The position numbers and the translations under genes were made by a program. Below, in pieces: positions 21,773-34,060 of a stretch of DNA of 64,000 nt. The DNA comes from Phanerochaete sordida (Eukaryota; Basidiomycota; Agaricomycetes; Polyporales; Phanerochaetaceae): assembly GCA_019973155.2 (NCBI GenBank), contig BPQB01000006.1, forward strand, positions 372,001 to 436,000, written 5' to 3'. Within the stretch, counting starts at the first letter, position 1, and each line of letters starts with the position of its first letter. The notes beneath the pieces were generated by a model that did not search any database, had not been told where the DNA came from, and saw nothing but the letters and a program-made list of their open reading frames with translations.

Positions 21773-24700
21773 TCAGGTCAGGTCCATTACATCTTCTGAG
21801 TCCGCATGTGCCACCCTCTGCCTCTTCGCCGGCCGCTCTCCAGCACGAGCGGTATTTAATGCAGAGCTAGACTCCACAGCGGTACTTATTTCGGGGTCTC
21901 GCGGCGGCTGTACAGGTGCGCTTGGTCCCGACTCTGATGCGACGGACGTCGACTTGGCGGTCATGGAGGCGCCGGGACCGGCAGCATCTGGGCCTACGGA
22001 AGCTCTAGGAGCAACCTTAGGCTTCTTGGGCTTCATCTGAAGCGCAACCATGACCTCCTCGTAGTCTGCACCAAGCAGCATCCGCAGCTCCTCGTCGTCC
22101 TCAGAAATCGTTTTGAGCAGAGCCTTGCCACCGGCCGCCGCCTTCGTATACGCCGACGCCTTGTGCACCGCGTCCTTCTTCGTAATCTGCACGCCATCAG
22201 CACCGCGCCACACCATGACAAACCGAGACGCACCTTCAAGCCCTGCGGCACGGACGGCACGGCCTCCCACGTCGCAAACCCACTCGCGTAGCGCACGAGG
22301 ACGTTCTCGACGTGCTTCCGCACTGCCACGCCGACGTGCTCAAGCGTCTTCGTCCGCGCGGTGCCTTGCGTCAGGAACCGTCTTGTGTTCCGGCAGTTCG
22401 CGCACGGGCACTCCCACTGCGCGAGGTCCTTCGAGTCTACCGCGGCGCCCGCGGCACCGCGCGGTGCGGGCCCTAGCACGAGGTGGACCCACGCCTTCAT
22501 GACGCCCGTGAAGGCAAAGCTGAGGTCGGCGAGGATGGAATGTTTGAGGCCCCACTGGCGGAGGAGCGGGACGAGCGGGACAAGCACTGCCTTGACGTGA
22601 GCCGCGGTCGCGTTTGTCGTGTCGACGTACCGCGCGAGGGCGCGCTGCCAGAACGCGGGCGCGCCGAGGGTGTACAGCCAGTCGAGCATCGCGATGGTCT
22701 CCGGCGCAGTCTGCAGGCTGGATGCGCAGATGACGCGGTCGACGAGGGACGCGAAGACTGTGTCGAAGGGGCGGCCGGCGTAGCCCGCGGGGAAGGTGAA
22801 CCGGGCGCGCTGGGCGTGTAGCTCGTCGATGACCGTGCGGGTCTGCGCTATGTTCAGGTCTACCGCTTCTAGACGCGGCGCGATGCTGCTCCTTATCGTC
22901 AGCGGGAACGTGGCGATGGTAGGACAAGCGAACACACCTCGTGACGAATCTCGTAGCATCCCCGTCAATCAAGCAGACGTCAATGAGGGCTTCGACGTCC
23001 TTGCGCTGCATATCCTTGTTGTGCACTATGAACCAGTCGAAGTAGAGCCTGACGGTGTCTTCCGTGAAGCCCGCGATCTTGTCCTTCAAAGCACTGTACG
23101 GCGAGTCCCGCAGCCGGTCGACGGCAGCCTTGGCCACCGGAAGCATGACAGCGCGCGCCCATTGCCGTGCGCCGGGCGCGCTGAGGTGCGATGTGCTCCC
23201 CAGCTTGTCTAGGACACCCACAGCGAGGTCAGGGCAACCTACAGCGCTGCATGTCTGCAGGTAGCAGTTTGCCAGAGCAACGCGAGCATCGTTGGCTGGG
23301 TCGGTATGTACATTCCCATTGGGGTCGCGGCTGACTGCAGCTGGATCGAGGTGCACAGGCTTGACCTGCGGCATGATCTTCGAGAGGACAGCGTGGAGGA
23401 GCGCCCATACCGTCGAAGCCTTCTCCGGCGAGTCGAAGAGGTCTGACGCGGATAGTTGGCTGGCGAATTCGCGAAGGAAGTCCTCTGATGCAAGGGCAGG
23501 GAGCTGGGGCAGGAGACTAGTAATTGGGTCAGAATTGTGAAGCTCGAAACGGGGGACATAACGACGCACATATCTCTCACAACCGAGATGCCGCCATGCT
23601 CGTGCGCGGCCCGCAGAAGCACGTCGCACTCCTCGACAGCGGGCGCACGCAGGCTGCTGAGCACCTGCCCGAATTGCGCCGCCGCCCACACCCTCGCCTC
23701 GGCGTGCACGCCCTGGCAAGCCCAGAGAAACTCCAGCCGCGTCTTGTTCCCTGGCTCATGAGCAAACACGAGCTCCAAGCTGAGTCCTCAGTCAGCATCC
23801 GCACCGACGTCCACACCGTCGCGACGCACCTCGGCCGCACAGCATCCCAGCCCCACATCTCAACCGCCCGGCGCCACACCCCCGCCTCGACGACACGCGT
23901 GCCCGCACCCGGCGCACACGCCGCGACGGCACGCGTCCAGAGCTCGCCGTCGTGCATCATGAGCGCATATGCGCACACCGTCGCAGCCGCCCGCGCGTCG
24001 CGGTGCGGGTGCGCGACGAGCAGCTCGGCGAGCGCGCGCTCTGCGACGGCGCTGATGGCGAGGGGCGGGCACGCGAAGACGGCGAGCGCGCGTGCGAAGC
24101 CGGGCGCGCCGGCGTAGAGCAGCGCGCCGTCGTGCGCGACGGGCCAGAGCACGAGCACGGTGCGGCGGTACCCTGTGGGATGATGTCAGAAGGGGCAGAG
24201 GAGGGAGGGGAGGACGGCGTACAGCGTTCGAGCGAGCCTGCGCCCTGCGAGCGGGGTCAGTGATGCCGAGCGCGAGGCGGCACGGGGGTGCGTACGTTGC
24301 CCATGTACCCCTCGTACTCCTGGTCGTCATAGTCTCCCTCCTCGACCGTCCGCGCCAAATCGGCGGGGATCGTCTCGCGCTTCGCGTCGAACTCGAGCAT
24401 CTCGTCGATCAGCGTGCCCTCGAGGTCGACAAAGTGGCCGACACGCATCACGCGGCGCGTGACCTCCGCGAACTCGAGCTCGTCGTCCTCCACGTCGCTC
24501 GGCGCGAGGTCGTCGTAGCCCCACGCGGCGCGCTGCTCGTGCTCGCCGTACGGGTCGTCCGCAGCGCCGCTGAGGTGGCACGCCACGTTCGCGAGGCCGA
24601 GGCGCACGCCGTGCGTGTGCGCGAGCGCGGCGAGCAGCGCGGTGGTCTGCGCGTCGGATCCCTTGAGCGCGGACGCGCGCAGGTTCGCCTTGCTGTATCT

Positions 24701-25714
24701 GTGCTCGAGGAGGTAAAGCAGCTTCTGCGGTGCACGCGTGTTGGCGCTCCACGCTTGGAGCACGCGCCGAAGTCGCTCTGCGATGCCGTCGACGGGGATG
24801 AGAGCAGGACGGAGAGTCTGTGTAGTGTGGATGAGGTTGTAGGAGAGCGCAAGACGGTAGCCTGAGGTTATGGGTTTGATTTCGTGGGTGACGTCGGTAT
24901 ACCACGCCAATACGGACGTCTCGAAGCGCGAGTTGTGCGCGCAGTCGTACCTGGCAGAGCGTTCACCGAAGGACAGGTGGGCTTCGCCTCCAGTGAAATA
25001 CGACGGAAGAACAAAGATGATGGTGCCGAACATGCCGTCTGCCTTCTCGGTGCTGAGATGGTCAGCCTTGACGCGAGAGCGGAGGATGAGCACTCACTCG
25101 ACATGAGGAAGGAAGCTGCGGATATAGTTGAGGGTGAGAGTCGGAGAGGTGCATGCACGACTCACTGAGAGCCAGTTTCGTAGAGCAGGAGCTTGTACAG
25201 TTCTGCCCGCGGTTGACTGGAGGCGAAGTTCACGCCGAGAGTGGTGCAGATTTCATGAACTGTCTTCGAGACAAATTTGTTCCACTGGGGGTTCATGAAT
25301 GTGACCTGACGCTACGAGGTGAAACCAACATTTCATGTAAGAGTTTGTGGACGACGCACCAGCTTTGCATCCATCTCCCAGGTGTCCCTCACAGTCGTAT
25401 CCACCACTGTCCTCTCGCCCATCCCGAATGGCGCCTGAACACACCCTGACTTGATAGCTTCTGCATCGCGAGCACTCAGAGGTAGCCCAACGACACCGAC
25501 ACCTGAAAGGTTGAGAGTCGGGTTTGGGGCCTGGGGGTAGGTCTCGTGGAACGAGAACGCGGTCTCCAACGTCTTTCGGCTTTCTGTGAGCATAGCCTCG
25601 AGCTCGTGCTAGACGAACATCTGAGTAAGTGGCACGTCTTAGTCCACAGCCCGTGCAGGACGTACATACTCTAATATCGAGGTCTCCTTCCTCTAGAGTG
25701 AGCAGGTCAGACAT
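21773..25714 (-). CDS. DOX6: full-length 2OG-Fe(II) dioxygenase-like protein with SIM-like tail
   Basis: Eleven exons (25714-25670, 25608-25360, 25305-25166, 25115-25098, 25052-24296, 24244-24223, 24172-23830, 23779-23570, 23516-22938, 22885-22234, 22186-21773) encode about 1,142 residues from MSDLLTLEEGD; a Met seven codons upstream is possible. The 18-nt exon encodes FLPHVD (H149, D151), the distal His is H207 in DVTHEIKP, and Arg217 lies in SGYRLALSYN. The visible active site is complete. The C-terminal part has a WECPCANC motif, a Lys/Pro- and Ser-rich linker, basic PAKRQR, and a terminal EDVMDLT that resembles a SUMO-interacting motif. Exon lengths 249, 140, 18, 22 and 652 equal those of DOX4. 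It is one of three copies expected to be catalytically competent. Confidence 0.87.
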
Positions 25715-26253
25715 GGCGTCCAGTCGGTGCCACACACGGGCAGGGGCAGCCTAGGGAAATGGAGGGACGCTTGCTGGGTGGGTGATCCAAGACGGAGCTT
25801 CGTGGTGCTCAGTAGAGTGCTGCACAGAGAATATAATCGACCAACCCAAGCTACAGAGTGATTTGTTCTGCGAAGCAAGACGAGAGTAGTCGAGGCCAAT
25901 GAAAGCGGAAGACAAAGAGTGTGCCCCAGGTTGGCGCGTTACGGAAAATGAAACGCGGTCACGTGACTGTGACAATGTCGCCTGCGCACGCGTGTCAGTA
26001 CGCGACGCTGCGAACATTCGCGAGTCACGCTCAGATACTACGAAAACTATGAATGCCAAATTCTATATTCGAGTTCAGGCAGCGAGGTGCGGTGGAACGA
26101 ACGGGCTCATTCCAAGGAGCGTCAAAGCAGTACTACCTTCGCATGCTTACACTAGGTCTCCCGCCGGGAAACCGCCGCATCGTGGGTGTTTCGTATCGAG
26201 TTCCTCGAGCGCACCACTATTTTATCCCTTCACTATTAGGCTCCAAAGTCGGT
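25715..26253. other. Intergenic DOX6-DOX7
   Basis: About 540 bases holding the DOX6 promoter and DOX7 3' flank. No gene is seen. Confidence 0.45.
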
Positions 26254-29200
26254 CTACCACTTCAAAAGTGAGGCCCAGAGCTGCTCAGAGGACAAGTCCT
26301 CTTTGAGCTTCTTCGCGGGCCGTTCGTCGGAGGCTGCCATTATTTCTTCACCAGAGTCCGTCGCGATATGCTTTTCTTCCTCCGTCAGGTTATTTTCGCG
26401 CTTTGTCGGACGTAAACTGCCCGCAGCTGGAAGCTCGTGCTTCTTGAGGGTGCGTAGAGCGACGAGAGCCCTGTCATACACCGGGCCGAGCAGGCCTCTG
26501 AGCTTCCCGTCGTCTGTGCTGAGGCCTGTCAGAATTTTCACGCCGGCAATTTGCTTTGCGCGATACTGGTGCAGTTGGACTAAGGAACTAGCCTTCTGGA
26601 TCTGCTGCCCAGTGAGCATCATAATTAGGCCACAGCAGATCACACTACCCACCCGGAGCCCTTGCGGTGCCCTCTTGACCGTCTCCAGCGAGCTGACCAA
26701 CACGAGGTACTTGCGCATCTCCTTCTTGACGTGCCTCCGCGTCGGCGCTCCGATGCGCGGCAGGAGCAACTTCTTGTCGTCAGACTGCTTGAGGAACGCC
26801 CGTGCCTGGCCACAGGACGCACATTCGCATTTCCACGCAGGCAGAGCGCGTAGGGCATCTGTGACCGCAGGCTCTGGCGGCGGGGGCTGGCCAAGCACGA
26901 CGTCCAGCCACGCGTTGAAGATCGTTCGCAGGGAATCTGCGACGTCTGGAGGGCAGGCGGCGTCGGCTGCCAGCGCCTTCAGCTCGGACAAGGACGGTGC
27001 CAGGACGTCTGAGATGTAACGCGGGGTGAGGGAAGCGGTGTCTGTAAGGCGGCGGAGGACGCTTTGTCGGAACTCGGGCACGGATACGCCGTGGGACAGA
27101 ACGAATGCGACATCGCTAGCTGTCTTGAGCAACACGGAATTTCCGTAGCGCGCCCCGAGACTTGCGATGAGCTGGTCCAACGTGACTCCAGCTGGAGCAG
27201 CACTGTCCTTGATGTCGTCCCAGTCGCGACGGCGCACCAGCTCCTCCGTCCAGTCCCTGAGGGCCTCATCGTGGAGCTTGGCCGTCATCAGCTTCGGCGC
27301 GACGCTGCGAGACACCGTGAGCACCGCACGTGAGACGCTCGACGGGACGCACCTCGAGAAGAAATACGCCGTGTCTCCGCGCGCGCCTTCGACGGTGGCC
27401 TGCAGCATCCGCTCCGCCTCCGCCTCCCACTCCACGTACGGGTCATAGCCGCCGAAGGCGGGTACGTCGGCGTGCATGATGCGCCTGTCGAAGTACATCC
27501 GGACGGCGGCGTCGCGCAGCGCGTGTCTGCACTCCGTCATCTCCGGGGCATATACCGCGAGGTGCGCGACCATCGGGAGCATCACCTCTACGACGTGCGC
27601 GCGCTGGCGCGCGTACGAGAGCCGCGCGACGTCCAGCGCGCGGTCCACCAGGGCGGGGAGCAGGGGCTTCTGGCCCGTGGCGACGCAGATGTCGAGGTAG
27701 AAGTACGCCTCGTCGTATGTGCGCAGGGAGTCTTGGGGCGAGACGTGGGCGAGCGCGGAGGAGAGCAGCGTGGAGACGAGTGTGTTGTCCGAGAGCTCGC
27801 TGTCAGCGTGGATGAGCGCGGCGAACTTCGCGACGAAGGTGCATTCGGCGGAGGACGCCAGCGCGCTGAGGAGCCTGTTTCGCGGCGTCAGACACGCGGA
27901 GCTAGGCACGCATGGGGATGGAAGCGCACCTCTTTTTGACAAAGGGGATGCCGCCCAGCATGCGGGCAAGACCTACGAGGATTGCGCTAGAGAACTCGCT
28001 CACGCCGACCATATCCTCGAGGATGCTGATCAGCTGATCGCCCGCCCACTGCAACATCCGTACGTCTTGCGCGGACTCTGCGCCTGAGTCCCCCTGCGCC
28101 TTGTCCATGTGCACAAGAAGGTCTCGTAGGTACAATAACGATGAGTGGCCATCTTGGTCTGCGGCGCGCAGGATGGCTTCCAGCCTGTTTGTCATGAGCA
28201 TGGGCGCACGTTCGTGGGCGAGAGGGCTTACCCTCGTTCAATTGCTTCGAAGCCAAAACAGCGGATCCCCTCAAGAAATGTCTCTGTGGGCACCGCCGCC
28301 GTGGTGACATCACTCGCAGAAAGCGCGTCGTTCCACAGCTGGGCATCGTTCCAGCGACACGCCGCGCCGCACACTGCCTGTATGCTCTTGGGGTCACCCG
28401 AACGTATCAGCCCGCGGACGAGCGACAGCGATCCTTCGTCTGCGCCTTTCGCGCTGTCCAAGCGCGCAAATGCGCCCGCAGGGTCGACTGCGGCGGCGCT
28501 CCACGGCGGCCATATGACCAGGAGCGTACGAAAGTAGCCTGCGGCGGACTGTCAGTGTGCACGGCGCAGCGAAGCCATCGAGAAGGCGTACTTTGGAAGA
28601 TCGTGCCTCGATGTTCCTCCTGGAAACAGGTTCAGGATCGGCGAAGTAGAAGGCGTGTACAGTACCGACCTCGTCCCACTCGTCAAATTCTTGGTCGTCA
28701 GGACCCTGGTCTTCCATGGCGTCGAAAAGGTTGCGCGGGATAGCCATCCGTTCGTCAAGTTCTGATTGCTCGTCGTCGATGACGGTGCCGTCTAGCCGGA
28801 CAAAGTTCTTCAAGTAGGACTCCTTCTCATTGACCTCGTTGAACGTGCATTTAGGCATTTGTCTCTGATCGCCCGGGTCCGTGAACCCTGTTCCGCTGAT
28901 GAACAGGTTCGCACCGACGAGCCTGAGGCCAAAGCCATGCTTCGCTGCGACGCCTTCGAGTGCACGAACCTTCAAGGCGTCGGCGCCTGTCAGAGACGAG
29001 TAGTCGGGAGTGTAATTGAAGGTGCCATCGCTGTGTCCTTGAGGGAATGTGACGCGGTGTTCGAGAAGGTGCAGGACCTGCGGTGGGACATGTAACATGC
29101 TGCCGTCGCGCCATGCAATGAGTATCCGTTCCAGAGAAGCAAGAGCCTGCGGTGTAGCTAGGTTTTTGCCTGAGTCGAGCATCTTGTCCAGGTTGTCCTG

Positions 29201-29499
29201 CGTAGATATGAGAGGGTGGATCGAAATGTTACAGACAGCGTGCAGTGCAGAAGCTTACCATGGCTTTTGTGGGATCATCCAGAGCGTCTTCTGCTACAAT
29301 GATAATATTAGTATCGCAAAAGGTGGGATTTGAGGCTGATGCAGCTCAAGGTCGTGAACTCACTAAGGTCTTTTTGAAGCCCTTGCGCTTTACTTCTCCA
29401 TGGGTCTGTGATGAGACGAATCTGGTAGACAAGGCCATCATCAGATAGCAATATAGCAGTCGCAAATATAAGACTCACAGTCTCAGACAAAGAAGACAT
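26254..29499 (-). CDS. DOX7: diverged core-less DOX paralogue
   Basis: Ten exons (29499-29479, 29421-29364, 29293-29259, 29197-28670, 28619-28592, 28538-28232, 28184-27930, 27874-27353, 27304-26653, 26604-26254) give about 918 residues. Three small exons (21, 58 and 35 nt) replace the catalytic ones. The first recognisable family segment is LASLERILIAWRDG, so H-x-D, the distal His and the Arg are absent. The micro-exon is 28 nt here instead of 22 (two extra codons). The 652-nt exon length is identical to DOX4 and DOX6, and the WKCECASC motif is kept. The tail has PAKKLK followed by an unrelated end (LWASLLKW), with no SUMO-interacting motif. The first exons are the least certain part of the model. 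The last two introns are in frame with their flanks, so the gene can look like one long open frame. Confidence 0.75.
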
Positions 29500-30334
29500 G
29501 ACTCGTTCGGAATTGCCCCACAATTGGGCCGCTGGCCGAGGCCGTTCAAGCGCGACAGAGTCTACTGGCAGCCGGTGTGCTAGCATCAGGAAACTGATAG
29601 GAGGTGATATGTGCCGCCAACACAGAGAAAACCAAGCGTAAGGCGGCCACGACTGGTGGAGGGAAAGGGCAAGCGATGACGAGGCCAGGTTGCTCAAATC
29701 GAGCGATGCGCCTGACGAACCAAGCGAAGGCGCATCAGGCGCATCATTCGAGCTGTCGTGATGCGCTGCTTTCCAGGCTTGGGTCGGACGCACTAAGTAA
29801 GGGCTGCAACAAGTCACATCTGATTCACGGCAGGTAACACAAGAGACTGCCAGTCGCGACATACAGCTCGAGGACCTTTTGGACCCCTGCGGCGCACGAG
29901 CCGTGGCGAAACAGCCCTATAAACTTTGCAGCCAAGAGAATGAGCTAGGAGTTCATACAAGTAACACACCGTCGCTGCGCTGTATGAGTCGTCTCACCCG
30001 CGTGCTTCGCAGATGATGCCAAAAATGCGAGGAGAAAGTCCAAGTTTCGGGCATGCCTCGGGCGAGGTGACTGACGACGCCACGAAGCTCGCCAAACAGA
30101 GCCAAACAGCTTGGTCGGCGGGTGGGCGAAGTCCGCAACCAAGTTGCGCTTGCCTCCTCAGATCTATGCCCATCGTAAATCCCACAGCCTTTGAGATGTC
30201 TATGGGAACATTCCTAGAGGCAGCCCTGGCAGCAGTGCCCGAGTTCGCCTAGCTTGCGGTAACACAGACAGCACCAACCTGCATTACTCTCGCCGTCGTA
30301 GTAGAAATACACAAACGGGGCTAGGCTGAGTGCA
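29500..30334. other. Intergenic DOX7-DOX8 with an inverted repeat
   Basis: About 830 bases without a recognisable gene. A perfect 11-bp inverted repeat, GATGCGCCTGA/TCAGGCGCATC, lies at 29705-29715 and 29735-29745 and could form a hairpin with a 19-base loop. Confidence 0.5.
29705..29745. repeat. 11-bp inverted repeat (potential hairpin)
   Basis: The arms GATGCGCCTGA and TCAGGCGCATC are exact reverse complements separated by 19 bases. A related GATGCGC palindrome occurs near 53,250. The function is unknown. Confidence 0.7.
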
Positions 30335-33300
30335 CTACCATCCCATGATTCGTCCGTACCTGGGCCTCTTCGATACGAGAGGAATCCCCTCCGCACGTCT
30401 CTTCGCCGGCACAGCTACGCTCGGAAGGTCCATATCGGCGCCATGTTCCAGCGCCGTCCTGACGCGTGCGTACTCCGCCCCCAAAATATTTTGCAGCGCA
30501 GCGTCGTCGGGACCTATGGCACGGAGGATCTCCTCTACTTCTTTCTTCTCTTGAAACCAAGAATGGTACCTGATCAGCGCGTCGGACTTGTATATCTAGA
30601 CGAATTTCATGTTGAATACGGAGTCCGTGGAGAAACGTAAGACGACTTTGCTCACCATGAGACCTTTCGGCCTGGTTCCGCGCGTCTCCCAAACCGCCAA
30701 GTGCCGCGCATGGCCGCGAAGTTCGCGGTCCACATGTGTTACCTTGTGCGCTCCGATATGCGAGAGCTTCTTCGATTCCATGCAGTCTTTTGTGAAGAAA
30801 TTACGCAGTTGTAGGCAATGCATGCACGGACACCTCCAAGAACGAAGTGCCCGCCAGCCGTCGCTGAAGACCCGGTCGGAGCTCGGGGGAACGGTGCTTA
30901 TCCACGCCTTGACGATCCCCTGGAGCAGCGGAGCTAGCGTGCCGAGGCGTTCTCCCTCGGTCGCCTGCTGGCAGAGCGCGCGTGCCATCGGCATCAGGAC
31001 GTCTTTCACGTACTCGACGGTAATCTTCGGTTCGGCGAGTACGCTGTCGAAGACGGCTCGCCCGAGGAGCGGGTCGACTGCGATGACCCATTGTACCGCG
31101 TCCGTGACGACCTCCGCATCGCCCGAAGGCGCTTTGCGTGCGTATCGTCTGGCGAGGGACACTATGACCTGCGCGAGGCTCGGCCCGGCGTAATCTTCTG
31201 GGTACACATGTGGCTCGGGGACTCTCCGAAGCGCGTCGACGAGGTCGCGGAAGTTGGGACCAGGGAGCTTCATGATTTCTACGGCCGGCGCAAGTCTGAC
31301 ATAGGGTAAGGAGCGTTATTTGCGAGCGTAGTAGTGAACTCACACCGCAACGAATACGCCCAGGTCTCCATCGGGAAAGATGGCCGCGTCTACCAGTTCC
31401 CCAATCTCCGTCTCCGCCAGCTGCCCCGGAGCGCCCTCAGCCCACTTCCGCCAGAGCTCCACGGCGCTCCTCCGGAGCTCGTCGAATTGCCTGGGGAGCC
31501 TGGTCGTCCGGCGGGTCCGTGGCGCGAGGTAGTTGACAAAAGGAATCATCGCGTTCCGCGCGTACTCTCCTCCTTGGGCGGCCGAGAGGTCTGGGCGCGC
31601 AGCAGAAGCAAGGACGTGCTTCACGATGTCGTCGACAAGGTCGCCGTGACCGAACCTGGTGCACGTCTCGGTGTATGCCTTGCATTGTGCGAAGTCGGCG
31701 GCAGCCGTACGTTCCGTTACCGCAGACGCCGGGGGAGCGAATGTCGCAGAGACCCCAGCAGCCAGGATATCATGCGTCATCTCTTTCTTCCCGCGCTCCT
31801 TCCAAGACGTCGCTTGGTGAAGCGTGTGGGCGAAGTGCAGCAGAAACTCGCCGTCGGCGCAGACCTGGAGCTGCGGTAGCATCCTGCGCTGGCAGTGAGC
31901 ACAGAGCCGGAAAACCGCAATAGAGAATGCATCGCGTACTGCGTCCGGAGGTACGACAGACCCCCACTCTCCCGTGCCGCGTCCAGCAGCAACACGGCCT
32001 CGTTCAAGGAAGGCGTGCGCAGCGACGTCAGCACTTCCTCCTTCTGCGCTTTGAGCCACTGCCGCAGATGCCGTACAAGCCCCTTTGCCGCAGCGCGCGG
32101 CTCACCCAGCCAGTCGTCGAAGCTCTGGAGGAATGCTAGCCGGGTGCTGTTGCGCTTCTCCGCGTTCAGCATGGTCTCGAAGCTGTGCCGACACTTCAGT
32201 TCGGGAGGGTCACCAGAAAACTAGACGAAGGCATACCTGGCCCGGACACTCTCAAACCCGAAGACCTCCACCGCCTCGAACTTCGTCTCGTCGCGCACGC
32301 AGGCCAGGCCGAGAGGCTCGCCACACGCGTAGACAGCTTTGCACCAGGTATCCAGGTCCACCCACCTCAGCGCCGCCTTGCAGCACGCCTCCGCGCTGCC
32401 CTCGTCTTCACTTTCACGGGCCAGTAGGAAATCGACGAGCGCACGGTCGTCCGCAGTCGGCTCCTCCGCGGTCGCCGCGAGGGCAGCCCATGCGCGCTCG
32501 AGCCCAGCACGGCCGCTGTAGACGACGTCCAGATGGCTCCGCCGCGGCCACACGACGAGTGCGGTGCGCGCTGGAAGTATGTGAGTATGGGCGTGCAGCA
32601 CCAGGAAAGATACGTACGACGCCTGGCCGCCGCCTGCAAAGCGCGAGTCAGTGGGAAGCCAGCCAGATGCGAGAAATGCTCCTCACATCGAGCTCCGCGT
32701 CGGTGCTGTCATACGGCGCGCGGTCGAAGGCACGTATGCGTATCGCGGTCGCGATGTCCCGGGGGATCTGCTCCTCCCCAGTCACCTCGAGCGTCGGTGC
32801 GAGCGGCTCTCCGCTGTGCGCGTTCACGAGGCGCGTGTACTCCAAGGCATCGGACCGACCCCCGTCTTGATGTTTGCGAGAAGAATCGAGGTGCGGGTGG
32901 TAGCGCACGGTCACGAGGCCGAGCGCGAGGTCGTGCACGCCGGCGAGCATGTCGAACGCGGAGGCGCGTTCGGCGTCTGCGCCAGAGAGTACGCCGAGGG
33001 CGCCGCCTGGGTAATAGTCCCCGTCGAGCAGATACACGAGCTTGCAGGGGCCGCCGGGGCTGCCAACCATAAAGTTCCGCGCTGCAAAGACTCGGTTTAG
33101 TTCTGAGATGGCGAACCTGTCCTGCGCGGCTGCTGCTGGGGTGGAGGACGTAGACGGCTGGGCGGTCCTGGCCCGGGTGAGGTGGTAAGTGAGGGAGAGC
33201 GCATGGCCGGAGGTGATGGGCTCCGGGTCGTGCTCGACGGCGGGCAGCCATGCGAGCACACTAGTGCATCCCGGGTCCGGTCTGATGTAATCGGGCTCGA

Positions 33301-34060
33301 CAGAGACTCCGTCACAGGACAGGCGTACAGCGCCGCCGGTATACTGAGACGGGAGGAGTACAGTGATGGTTGCAATCAGGTCCCGTCCGGTTGCTGCAGA
33401 ACTGGTCTTCTTGTGAGCATATAAGTGGTAACAGAAAGCAGGAAAGCGTACTCAGTGTTCTGAAGTAGCCTGTATGATACGTGAGCTTCAGCTGCGTGCA
33501 TCTGCAGAGAAGCTCACCTAGATCCTTTTTCGTAGACAGACAGCTTCTGCAGCTCGCAGCGGAAGTGATGTTTCTTACCACTGGGATTGAGGTTGTTGCT
33601 GACGTCTTTCACTACTTCTTCAACATACGCTGGCCATCTCGAGCTGGCAAACGTGACCTATGGGCTATATGAGTCGTGCTCGCAATGGAAGAGACAAGGA
33701 CGCATACCTTGCTTGCGTCTACCTCCCAACTGGCACCATTTTGTTTATTCCCCACTTGCAAGCCGTGGCGCTTGATGGCTTTGACATCTCGGGCCGTGAG
33801 GGGAAGTCCGACCTCTCCAAAGCCTTCGATGCTGAGCACGGGGTTGGGTGCATCCGCGTATGTCTTCCGAAGACAGAACGTTGAGTTCCAGTTCAGCTTG
33901 TGGTCAGTCAAGATCTTCTCAACATCGTCCTGCACGGCGAATCAGATACAGGATGGCTCGCCCTCGGCGAAAGACGTACCCGGAGGGTCTCGACGCGGCT
34001 TTCTCCAGTCTTGTCGCTCGACAACGATACCATGTCTTCATCGTCCTCGTAAGAGCTCAT
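30335..34060 (-). CDS. DOX8: full-length DOX paralogue with substituted active site (predicted pseudoenzyme)
   Basis: Eleven exons (34060-33980, 33929-33708, 33657-33518, 33469-33452, 33401-32687, 32633-32618, 32570-32237, 32182-31940, 31883-31344, 31295-30656, 30595-30335) encode about 1,069 residues from MSSYEDDEDMV. The catalytic exons are all present but altered. The 18-nt exon reads LLQNT plus a split Asp codon, so the first metal-binding His is Asn. The distal His remains (AVEHDPEP). The 2OG-binding Arg is Ala (ITSGHALSLTYH instead of ITSGHRLALSYN). The protein is therefore predicted not to turn over 2-oxoglutarate. The micro-exon is 16 nt rather than 22. The WRCPCMHC motif is kept and the tail contains KRPR without a SUMO-interacting motif. 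Open frames and splice sites are intact throughout, which argues against simple decay. Confidence 0.8.
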
